In this document: piece after piece, positions 12,234-25,024 of the stretch
How the letters are laid out: every line of letters starts with the position of its first letter
Position numbering within the stretch: the stretch's first letter is position 1
From: Blattamonas nauphoetae
Lineage: Eukaryota; Preaxostyla; Oxymonadida
Assembly (NCBI GenBank): GCA_033064195.1
Contig: JARBJD010000235.1
Location: 1-64,000, forward strand
Direction of reading: 5' to 3'
Length of the DNA: 64,000 bases
Position numbers and translations under genes: made by a program
The notes under the pieces: model-generated
Seen by the model: only the letters and a program-made list of their open reading frames with translations
The model's database searches: none
What the model was told of the DNA's origin: nothing

Positions 12234-13013
12234 TCAATTGATCCCAGTTTTACCTATTTTGATGGGACTACTCAGATGCCTGGTGATAACAGTCAATATG
12301 CTGGTAACTGTGAGACAGACAGACATATTCAGAGCAAATTCCATCGTCGGTGGATGTTGGGGAGCGATGGTGAGGAGTTCGAGTAGAAAATTCACGAAAA
12401 AATAGGAGCTAGAGTCATCGTTGATCGAATGGCGTTTTTCACACAAAAGTCGAATATAGCGGTCTGACGGCAAGACAACGTTATTGTACAATGTTTCAAG
12501 AAGTGTCTGATGGTCTTTGGGATTGTGATATTGTGGAGTTTCAACGAAATGTTGGAATGAGCGACGGAAGACTATGTGGAGGAGTTTGTTGAGATAAAAG
12601 TGGGTATATGCTGCTTCTACGAAGGAGGGAGAGAAGACGTCGATGGAGGATATTAATTTTGGGATGAGATCGGTATTGACGATCATGAGAAGGATGTCGC
12701 TCGACATTGGAAGAGACAAGCGAGCAACAAATGCGATGGCTGCTTGCCTTATTCTCTTGCTGGGGACTGAAATCAGTGCAGCCACTGATTTGACAAACGC
12801 ACGTGATGATTTTTGGAATGATGATGGAACGAACTCCAAAACGAACGAATCGGCATCTTTCGGACTGTCGAACTTTATCTGTCCCAGAAACGACACCGTT
12901 TTATCTTCCAGAGAAGGTGGAAGTGGTTTTTTGTCCTTCATCATCTGAAGAAGTGAGAGGTACATCGCCGATTGTGTTGAGATGGATTCGATTTGTTTTC
13001 CATCCCAGTTCAT
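12234..13013 (-). CDS. Helical-repeat (HEAT/ARM-like) hypothetical protein
   Basis: A 259-residue open frame ending in TGA. The sequence is a run of amphipathic helices: SRAFVKSVAALISVPSKRIR, then QAAIAFVARLSLPMSSDILL, then LIPKLISSIDVFSPSFVEAA. That order (lysine-rich helix, 'VPS' turn, 'A-A-FVARL' helix, 'L-P-L-L' helix) resembles residues about 170-270 of the 928-residue proteins in the neighbouring array (ALLKLVCHPSNTLQTVALSF), so it is probably a short, divergent relative. No signal peptide. Function unknown. The fold is inferred from pattern, not modelled. It ends in PIKIGKTGIN, and truncation at the 3' end is possible. Confidence 0.55.
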   Translation of the reverse strand: MNWDGKQIESISTQSAMYLSLLQMMKDKKPLPPSLEDKTVSFLGQIKFDSPKDADSFVLEFVPSSFQKSSRAFVKSVAALISVPSKRIRQAAIAFVARLSLPMSSDILLMIVNTDLIPKLISSIDVFSPSFVEAAYTHFYLNKLLHIVFRRSFQHFVETPQYHNPKDHQTLLETLYNNVVLPSDRYIRLLCEKRHSINDDSSSYFFVNFLLELLTIAPQHPPTMEFALNMSVCLTVTSILTVITRHLSSPIKIGKTGIN

Positions 13014-13389
13014 GAATACTGAAGGGTCAGAGAATCATGAATCACGAATTTGGGACATACTAGCGGGACTCGGCTCCAACTCGGACGTCTTTCCAGTGAG
13101 TTTTGTCTCCATTTCGAAGGGCAGAAACAGACAAATTTAGAATGGGCTTGCGATCAACGTTTGTGTTTTGATAAAAGCAATCTTTCCTTTACAGGACGTA
13201 AAGTGACTAAACAACGACAACAATGACATTGCTTTTGGATTCAGCCCTTTGACACTTAATACCGCAGACAAAACAGCGCAATGAAACAAAAAAATGGCAG
13301 TATAGTTCAAAGTGTGGGTCTTGGTGAATGAAACTGGTTTGGTGGAAGAAGACCAATAAGAATGACGCAAGTTCTTCAACAAAACCAAC
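13014..13389. other. Intergenic, nothing recognised
   Basis: A spacer of about 375 bp lying 5' of the 12234-13013 gene and 3' of the beta-helix gene, both read on the minus strand. No motif found. Confidence 0.4.
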
Positions 13390-15837
13390 TCAGTGCCCGG
13401 AACGATGGTGAATCCAACCGTCCTCTTCCGACCCTCTGTTGATCCGACTTGTCACACCAATTTGACACATGACTGCTTGCTCGACTGCACTTTCATGTTC
13501 AGGATGGCCAGAAACAGCTTCCTTGATGACAGCTGGGTTGGTGTGGTTGGGAGTGTCCATCCTTTCTTCTTCTTTCTCGACTGGTTTCTTCCATCGACAT
13601 CTCCAGACCAGCGACAGAGCAACAACCACCACGATGATCGCACAAACCATCCACTGCACTATTGACAGTTTCTTTCGAAGTATAATCCATGAATTCACGA
13701 TGAAGCTTTTTCCGTTCAGAGTGCGTACTCTCCAATCTGATTTCTTTGAGAAATTGGGAACGTGCGCATGTGTGATGACGAACACGATTTCCGTTTCTGT
13801 GCACGACAATGCACTGCTTGCGTCGACAACCAGAGAGTCTGACTCTTCCGAGTTCCCATCATCCGAAGAGACCATCACTTGCATTTTCATCCCACACGGC
13901 ATGAATCCGCTTCCAACCAGAGTCAGGTTGTAATCTCTTGTTGTTCTGTCACGAGTGATCGTCGAGCGAGTTGGGTCCAGAGAAGCAACAGACATTGTCG
14001 TTGTCTCTCCAAAAGTGTGACATCCCGCAGCTGAGATGCCGGATCCAGTGAAATCATGGCTTCGACCATCTCCCGTCAGATTTAGAACAGACTGTCACCC
14101 CCCTTCACGGCACATCACGTTTTGACGAGCGAATAGGTTGATGGTAAATCATCGTTTGCAGGTTCTCGGTGTCTCCGAATGACAAAACATCGCTCGTTCC
14201 AGTTGTGGAGGGAGTGGGGAAGTGGACAGCGACAACACGACACGTGGCAGGCAGAGAGAAGTCCGAGATTGGAGTGTGCGCGCTAGTGCTGTCGAGTAGC
14301 AGCAGAATCGTCCCTTTCACAGCGTGCTCTGTCTCGACTTCAATTCTCCCTTCAGACGCAGTGGGTGACAGCGTCAGTCGGAGACTGGTGATGATCGTCG
14401 CAGGTCCAATCTCTTTGATGAGTCCCTTCAGGATCCCCAACTTCCCGAACATCACACTCGTGTTGAACGAATCCGTGTGACAGTCCAAAACACGCTCCTT
14501 CAGTTCTCCCGCATACCCACAACCAGAAGTCAGGAACACATTACTGCCATTTTGGGCGGTGTTGCCTCTGAACTGCACCGACGTCATTGTCAGAAAAGTC
14601 GTTGGCACGACAATCGCGTCCCAATCCCTTTGGCATCTGAGCAAGCACACTCCATGAACACACACTCGCTGATCGACGTTGTTCTCGTTGAAATGAGATG
14701 CAGAGCCCCTCCCGCACTCCGCTCAGTTGAGACCAGTTTGTTCTTGAACACACATCGGTCGATGGAGAGGGTGGGTTGGGTGGTGTTGGAGAAGGCGAAG
14801 CGAGACGGGACTGTGAAGTAGAGAGGGAATGGCTTGGACCATGCGGGAGGGTCGGGGTTCGATGAACAGTGCGAGAAGGACGTGTTCACACAACAAACAC
14901 TCCCGAACGCATTCATGTCCAGACACCCTGTTCCAGACAAATGCGATGTGCATCTCGTCACTGCTGTCCCAACCAACTTCTGAGATAAGTCAGTCGGAAG
15001 AGAGAGTCGGCGAATTCTGCCGCCAGGCGACGTGACATTTCGAAGAACACTCCCAACAAGTGCGGTTGATATTCATCCTTCATCGGTCTCCGCTGATCGT
15101 TCCGACGATTTAGTGAGCTTCCTAAAGTACATAAGAGGGCCTGTTCCGAGATTGAGTTCGACATTTGAGATCTCCAGGGCTACTCCACTCACTGACAGAA
15201 ATGGAGAGATTTGGTCTGGAAATGGTGTTTTCGTTGATGACGAATCACGGGAGGGTGTTGGGGGACACCTGGATGTGCTCACCAGTGGAATAAGAACCAT
15301 CGAAGTTGATGAGATGTGGGAACAATCAATAACACTGATTGAAGTCCCAAACCCTTCCAGTTCAGTTCCCACCGCAAATGCTGTCTGTTTTGTGTTTGAA
15401 ATACTCTTGCTTGACGACACAACCACATCTGACGATGCAACTTTGGCCAATGCCATCCCATCACTTCCACAGTCAAATATCAGCTTCTTCATTGACACCG
15501 TCGAGTTATCAAACATAAACAGTGAATGGAACGTGTCCATGAATGCGTTAGCAAAATGGCTGGGATGTTGTTCATGATCGTTTTTGGACTCGTTTTCCAC
15601 TTGCATTCGGTCAGGTTCTGGATGAGAGATTGTGGACTGGTTTCCCTCCATTCTCAGCGTCTTGGATAGCACCGGGTAATCGATGATCTCGAAGATGCCC
15701 GGTGAGAGACGGAGGATATCACCGATTTGTTTTTTGGCGTTTTTGCCGCAATTAAGATGATGATTCATGATTTCAGACAGATTAGTTTCTTCATGTGATG
15801 CAATTGTCAAAATGAAGAGCCATAAATCTTTGAACAT
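13390..15837 (-). pseudogene. Beta-helix membrane protein, broken
   Basis: The N-terminus MFKDLWLFILTIASHEE looks like a signal peptide. The body is homologous to the receptor at 37553-43024: LVGSVLRNVTS and HLSGTGCLDMNAFGSVCC align with LIGSRLVNMTS and HLYGTTCIDMNLGGSLLC there. A transmembrane helix (WMVCAIIVVVVALSLVW) near the C-terminus is followed by basic residues and a tail of about 60 residues with no kinase-like part. Three breaks are visible: an in-frame TGA at 15073, a frame change near 14620-14660 and another between about 14105 and 14000. Short introns could explain one or two of them, but not the TGA. It lacks the long beta-sandwich repeat region of the 37.5-43 kb gene. Confidence 0.65.
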
Positions 15838-15883
15838 TCAAAGAAGAGGGTTTTAATGATGATCATTCACCCATTCTTCTATA

Positions 15884-18651
15884 ATGCCTCCCAAGCATCA
15901 ATTGGGGAAGAACCGCTGCACCACACAACAGCAGCCTCAAACAAAACGGATTTGTTCTTCGACTTCGGACAGTCACATCGTAAATTCACCACTATCAAGC
16001 ACTCTCGAAATCAGCAACGAATCACCTCTTGATTCACATCCAATCCCTTCCGTAACCGATCTACTCACAATAAACCCCAATGACCATCAATATGTCCAAA
16101 TTTCCAAACAAATTCTGCTTTATGAAATCAAAAGAAAGCGAATCAACATCGAAACAATTTCGGAACAATCACGCCAAGAGGATGACGCGATCACTCTTCC
16201 CACCTCCATCACGTCAGATTGGAGATTGGTTCTTCAGGATTCGATCACGGCCGATACTCTTCGTCAGGGTTGCATCTCACTCTTCGAGCAAGTTAACTCG
16301 GGATAGATCATGACACCTATTGAAGTTACTCATGCAGTCCATTTCCTGAAATATGCGTCCATCCACGCCAAATATCGCAAATACCCATCCAACAAGCTCA
16401 TCGAACACTTATTGTCTGAAGAGGTGTATGGACAAAGAAAACTTACGTCTGCTCTCGTCGAGCTCGTTGCTCATCCATCCAACACGCTGCAAACTGTTTC
16501 TCTCTCCTTCTTGGACGTTAATTTCTCAAGTTTCTCAAAGTACACCTCGACTGCAGTGACTGTGACGGAGTTGTTGTCTCAACTCCTCAAGACTCTCAAT
16601 CCACATGAACTCCCATTAAACGGAACAACTATCGATTTTCATCGCCAACTCACCTCGACTTTGGACAATTTCTTCAACAATTTCACAACGGAGGACTTCC
16701 GCCGCTGTCTCGGATTAGACTCGTCCTCTTCTCGCGTGAAATCCCTCCAATCTCAACAAATTGACACAATAATCACTTCATCCCTCAAATATTTTCGAAC
16801 TATCATTGCTGCTCCTGTTTTTCCCACTGATACTCTCTCTGGCTTCAGCCTTCTGTCTACCATGACACAATTCGATCCAATCATGATAGATGCGCTTTTA
16901 TTTTCCGGTTATCCGGAAATTCAACGTTTTTTCGGAGAGATTCAAAATGATATTGTGGAAGAACTGGTTTCGATGTTGGGTCTTCCCTCGACTGATGAAG
17001 CCGAACTCTGTCTCCGCTATGACCGTACGGATCCCCAAACCACCGATCATTGGTTGAAGGGATTTGAATATCTGCTTGGTCGAGTGAGCGAGCGGACAGT
17101 ATTTTCCGATTTGGAGATGTTGACCGTCGCGTTCTTCTTGAATCGTAGACCCTCTCATTTGAAGTTGTTTTTCTATTCCGACGACAGATTTGGACTTAAA
17201 ATGAACGATGACATCCTCTCCTCGACGAAATTGGATTTAAAGGCATTCTGGACTCTCTTCACACCAACTCAACCAAGCCACGCCGCAGCCGTTCTCACTG
17301 CTTTCAATCGTTTCATCAATCATGAAAATGGTTTGGTTTTAATGAAATCTATTTGGAGTGACTGGTTCCCCAACTTCATCAACGCTGTTGATCCTTCAAA
17401 ACTGCCATTCACTTCTGACTTCATCCCTTTCCACGTCGAACTCATCGATATGTTACAGAATCACCTCAACGTGATTCAAAGCTTTTCCTATAGGAGGATG
17501 CGTGAATGGTCAGTTCTGCATCGAAACGAATTGGACGAGACTTACCACGCGTTTTACACACACACGAAGGATTATGTCGTCCATCTGTCACTCCATCCAT
17601 TTGCATTGGACAATTATCGTCGAGATGTGATTCTCGAATTTCTCGTGAAAATGAATCAGCCAGACATCGAAGACAGCTTGAACAAGCCGTATCGAGAAGA
17701 TGTGAGGAAAGCGATGGATGCATGCGCTCTCTCTTCATCCTCACATCTCAACTTGTGTGTCCTCTCACCGACGACGAGATCGTCAACATCGTCGACCGAA
17801 TTGTTGCTCTGCTGGAAAGTGACTCGTGTTTGGATGACGACACCATCCTTCGGATCTGCGCGTTCCACAAACACCAGCTCAGTTGCATCCATCTTCCCAA
17901 ATTGTTCAGAAAAGCAGGCCGATCACCAGAACAGTTCTTCCACGCATTTGAATGTCTTCTCTCTCTCCCCATCGACTCTCTTGATCAATCACCGATCAAC
18001 TATCTCCTCACCACTCGACGAGTCAAACAACCAAGATTTGACGAGTGGGACGATGTGGATTTCGAGAGAATTGGAATTTTGAAGCGACTGCTCAGCCAGA
18101 TTCACCACTCTGTCGCCAGTGATCCACACTGGATCAACGAACTCCTTTTTCCTTTTGTCTTCGGAATCATTCCGCGTGCTCGCCACTGCGCTGCTCGACT
18201 GTGTCAGTCACAACTCGACCGCCTGCTTGCTCCGTCTGTCGACGTTTTCAGCAATTACTTCATCCAGCTGCACTCCTTCACATGGCAGCAATGTGAGAAA
18301 CGCAAGGAACAGTTCGTCGATGCTTGCAAATTATGTGATCAGCGCGTGATCGCTCGGTGTCTCAGCAGAAATGGATATTTCTCTCGCTTTGTGACTGCTT
18401 TGTTCGACCAGACTTTCGAAGCCAGCGAGTTCTTCTTCCGGTTGCTCTTTGATCGTCATTTATATCCCAAACTTAAAATCGAAGATCAAAACACGATTCG
18501 AAGAACATTCCCGCACTTTCTGGAGGAAGGCTGGCAGGACGCGTTGGAGTTCGTGTACGTGAAGAAGGCTGTGGTCACTCGCGACCCTCAGTACGCGTCA
18601 AGTCAAATGATGCTGTTCTTTGGAGCGAATTTCTACGGTCTGCGTGGATAG
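15884..18651 (+). pseudogene. Array copy 1, helical-repeat family, broken
   Basis: First copy of the array. An in-frame TAG at 16304-16306 sits where copy 3 has Gln (VNSGQNLTP). A short deletion near 17745, between repeats of TCATCCTC, removes part of the SSPPFILTSQ segment and shifts the frame, so the last 300 residues are read in another frame (from about 17750 to 18651). The C-terminal 134 nt (18500-18633) are identical to copy 3 (24585-24718). Otherwise all family blocks are present: WRLVLQDSIT, FPNFINAVDPSKLPFTSDF, VVHLSLHPFALD, ILRICAFHKHQL. Probably non-functional. Confidence 0.8.
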
Positions 18652-18661
18652 GAGACGATTC

Positions 18662-18920
18662 GCTGATACGCTCATTGTACAATATCCATTTCATTTCATT
18701 GATTGTTCTCACCTCATCGAAGGAATCGCGTGTATCACTCGTTTTCAATTCATCTCAAACATTCATCTCATCAATTGATTCTTTGTCGTTCTGTGGGGCT
18801 CCTCAGAGTTATCATGAGGGACGGAAGCAAGAGGGGATTGGGTAACTATCAAAACAAAGATCTGGATAGTAAGTGAAGTCATGAGAACAAGAGAGAGTAA
18901 TGGGGCTTGATCGTTCAAAA
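18662..18920 (+). promoter_or_regulatory. Conserved array spacer, probable promoter
   Basis: Every spacer in the array carries the same ordered blocks: TTTCATTTCATTGATTGTTC, then CTCATCAATTGATTCTTTGT in most, then a G-rich stretch GGGGTCAGATCGTTCT directly before ATGCCTCCC. Conservation among duplicates may be descent alone, but the blocks nearest the ATG remain alike in all seven copies. Confidence 0.4.
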
Positions 18921-21707
18921 ATGCCTCCCAACAATGATTTGGGGAAAAACCGCTGCACCACACAACATCCGCCTCAAGCAAAACGGATTTCTTCTTCGAC
19001 TTCGGACAATCGCATCATTCATTCATCGATGCCAAGCTCCCTCGAAATCAGCAACGATTCACCACTTGATTCACGTTCAATCCCTGCCACAACCGATATA
19101 CTCACAATAACCCCCAATGAACATCAATATATCCGAATTTCAAAACAGATTCTGCAATATGAAATGAAATTGAAGCGAATCAACATCGACACAATTTCGG
19201 AACCAACACCCCTGAAGGATGGTGCGATCACTCTTACCACCTCCATCACGTCAGATTGGAGATTGGTGCTTCAAGATTCGATCACGTCTAGCGATCTACA
19301 GAAAGGCTGTATCTCGCTCTTCAATCGAATTGACACTGACTTGCCCCTGTCGGAAACCGAAATGAATCATGCTGTCCGTTTCCTGGAATATGCCACCTTT
19401 CACAACCAATATCGTAGAGACCCTCACTGCAAGGTACTCGAAACCATACTGTCGCAAGAAGTGTATTTTATTGCTTCCCGTTCGTTTGCACTCCTCAAAC
19501 TCGTTTGCCATCCAACAAACACGCTCCAAATGGCTGCTCTCTCCTTCCTCGACGCTTCAATATCGAAATCACTTCCAAATGATTTATATTTTGCGGCAGC
19601 AGTGACGCGTTTGTTGCCTCTCCTTCTCGAAAGGCTAAAACCACATGAAATTCCCTTGAACAGAACAACAATCGAATTCCACCGCCATCTCATATCGAAT
19701 TTAGACCGTTTTTTCAGCGAATTCTCCCCGGAGGGCCTCTACCATGATTGCATCACACTCCCGTCCTCTCCTCTTGCCATAGGGTTCACATCTGCAGGAC
19801 TAAGTTCGATTTCCAACCCATCCCTCGCATATTTGCGGTCACTCCTTGCTGCTCCTGTTTGTTCTCCTGGTACTCTCTCTGGCGTCATGCATCTGTCGAC
19901 AATGAGGCAATTCCGTGAAATCATGCATTTTCGTCACTCTAATGCACGCTATCCGGAAATTCAACGTTTTTTCGGAGAAATTCGGATGAAAATTGTGAAA
20001 GAATTTGCTTCGCTGTTGGGTTTTCCTTCGACGATTGAAGCCGCCTTCTGTCTCCCTTATGACCACGCGGATCCCAAAACCACCGAACATTGGTTGAAGG
20101 GATTTAAATATCTGCTAAAACGAGTGAGCGAGGGGACACAATTCTCCGATTTGGGAACACTGGCCGTCGCCATCTTGCTGTCGAATTGTCCCTCCAAATT
20201 GAAGTTGTTCTTCTTTTCTGACGACAAATTTGGACTCAAAAATGAAGATACAATCGTCTCTTCGTCGCCATTGGACACGAAGGCTCTCTGGAAACTCTTC
20301 ACACCAACTCAACCACACCACGCTGCCATCATTCTCGATGCATTCCGTCGTTTCATGAATCATGAGGACAGTCTCCCTTTTGAGAAGCACATTTGGAGTG
20401 GCTGGTTCCCCAGCTTCATCAAAGCAGTTGATCCATCAAAACTGCCATTCACAGCTGACATCATTCCATTCCACAAGCAACTCATTGAAATGATGTCTGA
20501 TCATCTCGCCAAGATTCTAAAATATGAAGAGCAGAGTGCGCGTCCTTGGACAGATCAACTTCGAGGGGAACTGGACGAGACATATCGCGCGTTCTACACA
20601 CACACGAAGGAATATGTCGTCCATCTGTCACTCCATCCATTTGCTCTGAACAACATCCACTCTGACAAGATCCTGTATTTTCTCGGCCGTGAGTATCTGT
20701 TTGATCTTGAAGACAGCTTGAACAAGCCGTATCGAGAGGATGCAAAGAAAGCGATGGATGCCTCCGCTCTCTCATCCTCCTCTCCACCCTTCATCCTCAC
20801 ATCTCAACTTGTCTGCAGTCTCCCCCACGACGAGATGTTGAATGTTGTGGACAGAATTGTTGCTCTGCTCAAAAGCGACTCGTGTTTGGACGATGACACC
20901 ATCCTTCGGATCTGCGCGTTCCACAAACACAAACTGCAATATGTTCAACTTCCCGACTTGTTCAGAAAGGCTGGGAGATCACCAGAACAATACTTGCACG
21001 CATTTGAGTGCCTCCTCTCTCTCCCCATCGACTGTTTTGATCTCGCGCCGATCAACAATCTCCTCACCACTCGATGGGTCAAAGAGCCAACATTGGACGA
21101 ATGGGACGATGTCGATTTCGAGAGGGTTGGAATTGTGAAGCGACTGATCAGCCAGAACCATCTCCCAGTCACCAATGACTCGAATGCATTCATCACCATC
21201 ATTGTTGAGTATATCGTCCCAAGACTACCACACATTCACCACTGCGCTGCTCGACTGTGTCAGTCACAACTCGACCGCCTGCTTGCGCCTTCCGTGGACT
21301 TTCTCTGCCACTTCATCATCCACCAATCCAACCTGTCCTGTCAAGAACGTGGTAAACGCAAGAAACAGTTCGTTGGTGTCTGCAAGTTGTGTGATCAGCA
21401 CGTGATTGCCCAGTGTCTCGCCAGAACTGGATTCTTCTCTCGCTTTGTGACTGGATTGTTCGACGACGATTGCAGCGGAACCGTCTCGTGTTTCAAAACG
21501 ATCATCAACTGTGAATCCTCTCCTGATATCAGCATCGAAGATGTCATCGCAATTCAAAGGAGAATCTCGAACTTGGTGGAGGAAGGATTGCAGGACGCGT
21601 CGGAATTCCTCTTCGTGAAGCGTCATTTCACTCCGTACACCACCCGTGACATCGCATCAAAAATGATGAAATTCTGTGGAGCGAACTTCAAAGGTCTGCG
21701 TGGATAG
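18921..21707 (+). CDS. Array copy 2, helical-repeat protein, intact
   Basis: A 928-residue protein of a family I do not recognise. No signal peptide or membrane segment, so probably cytosolic. Predicted almost wholly helical, with HEAT/ARM-like blocks. Conserved landmarks: N-terminal MPP...QLGK-type leader with a Ser/Pro-rich, likely disordered first ~60 residues; QYIRISKQILQYEMKLKRIN; TSDWRLVLQDSIT; LLERLKPHEIPLN; FPEIQ-type helix before RFFGEIR; HWLKGFKYLL; FPSFIKAVDPSKLPFTADI; ETYRAFYTHTKEYVVHLSLH; ILRICAFHKHKL; LFRKAGRSPEQYLHAFECLL; CAARLCQSQLDRLLAPSVD. An in-frame ATG lies 21 nt upstream, but the MPP start is the one shared by all copies. Ends GLRG-TAG. Confidence 0.8.
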   Translation: MPPNNDLGKNRCTTQHPPQAKRISSSTSDNRIIHSSMPSSLEISNDSPLDSRSIPATTDILTITPNEHQYIRISKQILQYEMKLKRINIDTISEPTPLKDGAITLTTSITSDWRLVLQDSITSSDLQKGCISLFNRIDTDLPLSETEMNHAVRFLEYATFHNQYRRDPHCKVLETILSQEVYFIASRSFALLKLVCHPTNTLQMAALSFLDASISKSLPNDLYFAAAVTRLLPLLLERLKPHEIPLNRTTIEFHRHLISNLDRFFSEFSPEGLYHDCITLPSSPLAIGFTSAGLSSISNPSLAYLRSLLAAPVCSPGTLSGVMHLSTMRQFREIMHFRHSNARYPEIQRFFGEIRMKIVKEFASLLGFPSTIEAAFCLPYDHADPKTTEHWLKGFKYLLKRVSEGTQFSDLGTLAVAILLSNCPSKLKLFFFSDDKFGLKNEDTIVSSSPLDTKALWKLFTPTQPHHAAIILDAFRRFMNHEDSLPFEKHIWSGWFPSFIKAVDPSKLPFTADIIPFHKQLIEMMSDHLAKILKYEEQSARPWTDQLRGELDETYRAFYTHTKEYVVHLSLHPFALNNIHSDKILYFLGREYLFDLEDSLNKPYREDAKKAMDASALSSSSPPFILTSQLVCSLPHDEMLNVVDRIVALLKSDSCLDDDTILRICAFHKHKLQYVQLPDLFRKAGRSPEQYLHAFECLLSLPIDCFDLAPINNLLTTRWVKEPTLDEWDDVDFERVGIVKRLISQNHLPVTNDSNAFITIIVEYIVPRLPHIHHCAARLCQSQLDRLLAPSVDFLCHFIIHQSNLSCQERGKRKKQFVGVCKLCDQHVIAQCLARTGFFSRFVTGLFDDDCSGTVSCFKTIINCESSPDISIEDVIAIQRRISNLVEEGLQDASEFLFVKRHFTPYTTRDIASKMMKFCGANFKGLRG

Positions 21708-21993
21708 GATTTGATTGTCTGATACTGTCCACTCGCATTCATGTGGAATCGACTTGAATTGACGATTTCGACACATTCTGTTCAATCACCATTTCATTTC
21801 ATTGATTGTTCTCATCTCATCAAAGAAATCACATTTCTCTTCTCTCTAATTTCTGATTTTGAGCAAAACATTCATCTCATCAATTGATTCTTTGTCAGTC
21901 AGTGGGACTCATCAGAGTTATCATGAGGGGCGGACGCAAGAGAGGACATGGTTGTTTCAAGTTAAGAGGGAAAAGGGGTCAGATCGTTCTCGA

Positions 21994-24736
21994 ATGCCTC
22001 CCAAGCATCAATTGGGGAAAAAAATCCGCACCACACAACATCATCCTCATGCAGAACATTTTTCTTCTTCGATTTCGGACAGTCACATCGTTAATTCAAC
22101 GATATCAAGCTCACTCGAACTCAGCCGCGAATCACCACTTGATTCACCTTCAATCCCTGCCACAACTGATGCATTCACAATGACACCCAATGAACATCAA
22201 TATATCCACGTTTCAAAACAGATTCTGCAATATGAAATGAAATTGAAGCGAATCAACATCGGAACAATGTCGGAACGTCCGCGCCTGGGGGCTCATGGGA
22301 TCGACCTTCCCACCTCCATCACGTCAGATTGGAGATTGGTTCTTCAGGATTCGATCACGGCCGATACTCTTCGTCAGGGTTGCATCTCTCTTTTGGAACA
22401 AGTCAACTCGGGACAAAACTTAACACCAGTTGACGTTACTCATGCAGTCCGTTTCCTGAAATATGCGTCCATCCACACCCAATATCGCAATTACCCATCC
22501 AACAAGCTCATGGAATCCTTATTGTCTGAAACGGTGTATGGACAAAGAAAACTTACATCTGCTCTCCTCAAACTCGTTACCCATCCATCCAACACGCTGC
22601 AAACTGTTGCTCTCTCCTTCTTGGACGTTAATTTCTGTGTTTCGTCATGGCACACCTCGACTGCAATGACAGTGACGGAGTTGTTGTCACAACTCTTCAA
22701 GACTCTCAATCCACTTGAACTCCCATTAAACGAGACAACTCTCGAATTCCATCACCAACTCACTTATGTCTTTGACATTTTACTCATCAATTTCGCGACA
22801 GAGGACATCCACCGCTGTCTCGGAGTCAGAGGATACGTTTCGAGCGCCAAAGCCATCCAATATCAACACATCGATACCCTTATCACTTCCTCCCTCATAT
22901 ATTTGCGATATCTCTTTGCTGCTCCTGTTTGTCCCATTGATACTCTCTCGAGATTCGTCCATCTGTCGACCATGCCTGAATTCGATCCAATCATGATGAA
23001 TCCTGGATTTCGTTCCAGATATCCGGAAATACAACGCTTTTTTGAAGAACTTCGAAAAGATATTTTGGAGGAATTGGCTTCGCTGTTGGGACTTCCATCA
23101 ACCGATGAAGCCGAACTCTGTCTCTACTCGGACTGGAAAACTCCCAAAACAGCTGAACCCTGGTTGAAGGGATTTGAATATCTGCTTGGTCGAGTGAGCG
23201 AGGGGACACAATTTACCGATTTGGGGATGCTGGCCGTTGCGTTCTTCATGACTCACCGTCCCTCAGATTTGTACTTGTTCTTCCATTCCGAAGACAAATT
23301 TGGACTCAAAAGCTCTCTGGACACTCTTCACTCCAACTCAACCGCAGCACGCCGCAACCGTTCTCACTGCATTCAGTCAGTTCATGGATCATCAGAACAG
23401 TTTGACTGTTGAGAAGCACATTTGGAGTGGCTGGTTCCCCAGCTTCGTCAACGCTGTTGATCCTTCAAAATTGCCATTCACTGCTGACTTCATCCCATTC
23501 CACTCCCATCTCGTCCAAGTGTTGGATTATCATCTCGACAAGATTCTAAAATATGAAAAGCAGAGTGCGCGTCCTTGGACAGATCAACTTCGAGGGGAAC
23601 TGGACGAGACATATCGCGCGTTCTACACACACACGAAGGAATATGTCGTCCATCTGTCACTCCATCCATTTGCGTTGGACCGGTTTTATCGAGATGTGAT
23701 TCTCGCCTTTCTCGTGAAAATGAATCAGCGTGATTTCGAAGACAGCTTGGCCAAGCCGTATCGAGAAGATGCGAGGAAAGCGATGGACGAAGTTGCTCTC
23801 TCGTCATCGTCTCCACCCTTCATCCTCACATCTCAATTTGTCTGTCCTCTCACTGACAACGAGATCATCGACATCGTGGACAGAATTGTTGCTCTGCTGG
23901 AAAGTGACTCGTGTTTGGATGACGACACCATCCTTCGGATCTGCGCGTTCCACAAACACCAGCTCAGTCGCATCCATCTTCCCGACTTGTTCAGAAAAGC
24001 AGGCAGATCAACAGAACAATTCTTCCACGCATTTGAATGCCTCCTCTCTCTCCCCATCGACTACCTTGATCGCGCACCAATAAACCATCTCCTCTCAACT
24101 GGATGTAACAAACAACCAACATTCGACGACTGGGACAATGTCGATTTGAGGACAGTCGGAATTGTGAAGCGACTGTTCAGACCGAACCAACTCTCAGTCG
24201 CCCTTGACTCAACCAATTTCATCAAACTCATTGTCGAATTTATCGTCCAACGACTTCCACAACTTCCCCACTGCGCTGCTCGACTGCCTCAATCACAACT
24301 CGACCACCTGCTTTCTCCTTCCCTCGACTTTCTCTGCCACTTCTTCATCCACCCGCCCATCAACCCCTGGCGAGAAAGTGGGGAACGTATGAAACGGTTC
24401 GTCGATGTCAGCGAGTTGTGTGATCAACGCGTGATTGTTCAGTGTCTCAGCAGAACTGGATTCTTCTCTCGCTTTGTGACTGTTCTGTTGAATCCAAATT
24501 ACGAAGAAAGCGAGTTTATCTTTCAGCTGATCACTGGTTATCATTTATATCCCAAACGCAAAATTGAAGATCAAAACGCGATTCAAAGAACATTCCCGCA
24601 CTTTCTGGAGGAAGGCTGGCAGGACGCGTTGGAGTTCGTGTACGTGAAGAAGGCTGTGGTCACTCGCGACCCTCAGTACGCGTCAAGTCAAATGATGCTG
24701 TTCTTTGGAGCGAATTTCAACAGTCGTCGAGGATAG
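21994..24736 (+). pseudogene. Array copy 3, helical-repeat family, frameshifted
   Basis: Full-length copy apart from a deletion of about 40 nt near 23310, just after DKFGLK, which shifts the frame; the rest reads openly from ALWTLFTPTQ to the TAG at 24736. The leader and upstream spacer are almost the same as copy 4 (KKIRTTQH...PHAEHFSSS), whereas the SITADTLRQGCISL region and the C-terminus match copy 1, so this copy is a mosaic. Both halves are otherwise well preserved, suggesting recent loss. Confidence 0.8.
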
Positions 24737-25024
24737 GCAGCCACTCACTGGTGATATGCACGCCCATTCATATGAAATCGTCACTAATGGATGAATCAAG
24801 CCCTTTTTGTGTTCAATATCCGTTTCATTTCATTGATTGTTCTCATCTCATCGAAGGAAACACATTTCTCTTCTCTCGAATTTCTGATTTTGAGCAAACC
24901 ATTCATCTCATCAATTGATTCTTTGTCAGTCAGTGGGACTCATTAGAGTTATCATGAGGGACGTACACAAGAGAGGACATGGTTGTTTGGAGTTACGAGG
25001 GAAAAGGGGTCAGATCTTAAAAAA

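Noticed and set aside
15073-15075. In-frame TGA in the 13.4-15.8 kb beta-helix gene as selenocysteine or read-through
   Set aside because: Two further frame changes lie in the same gene; ordinary decay is simpler.
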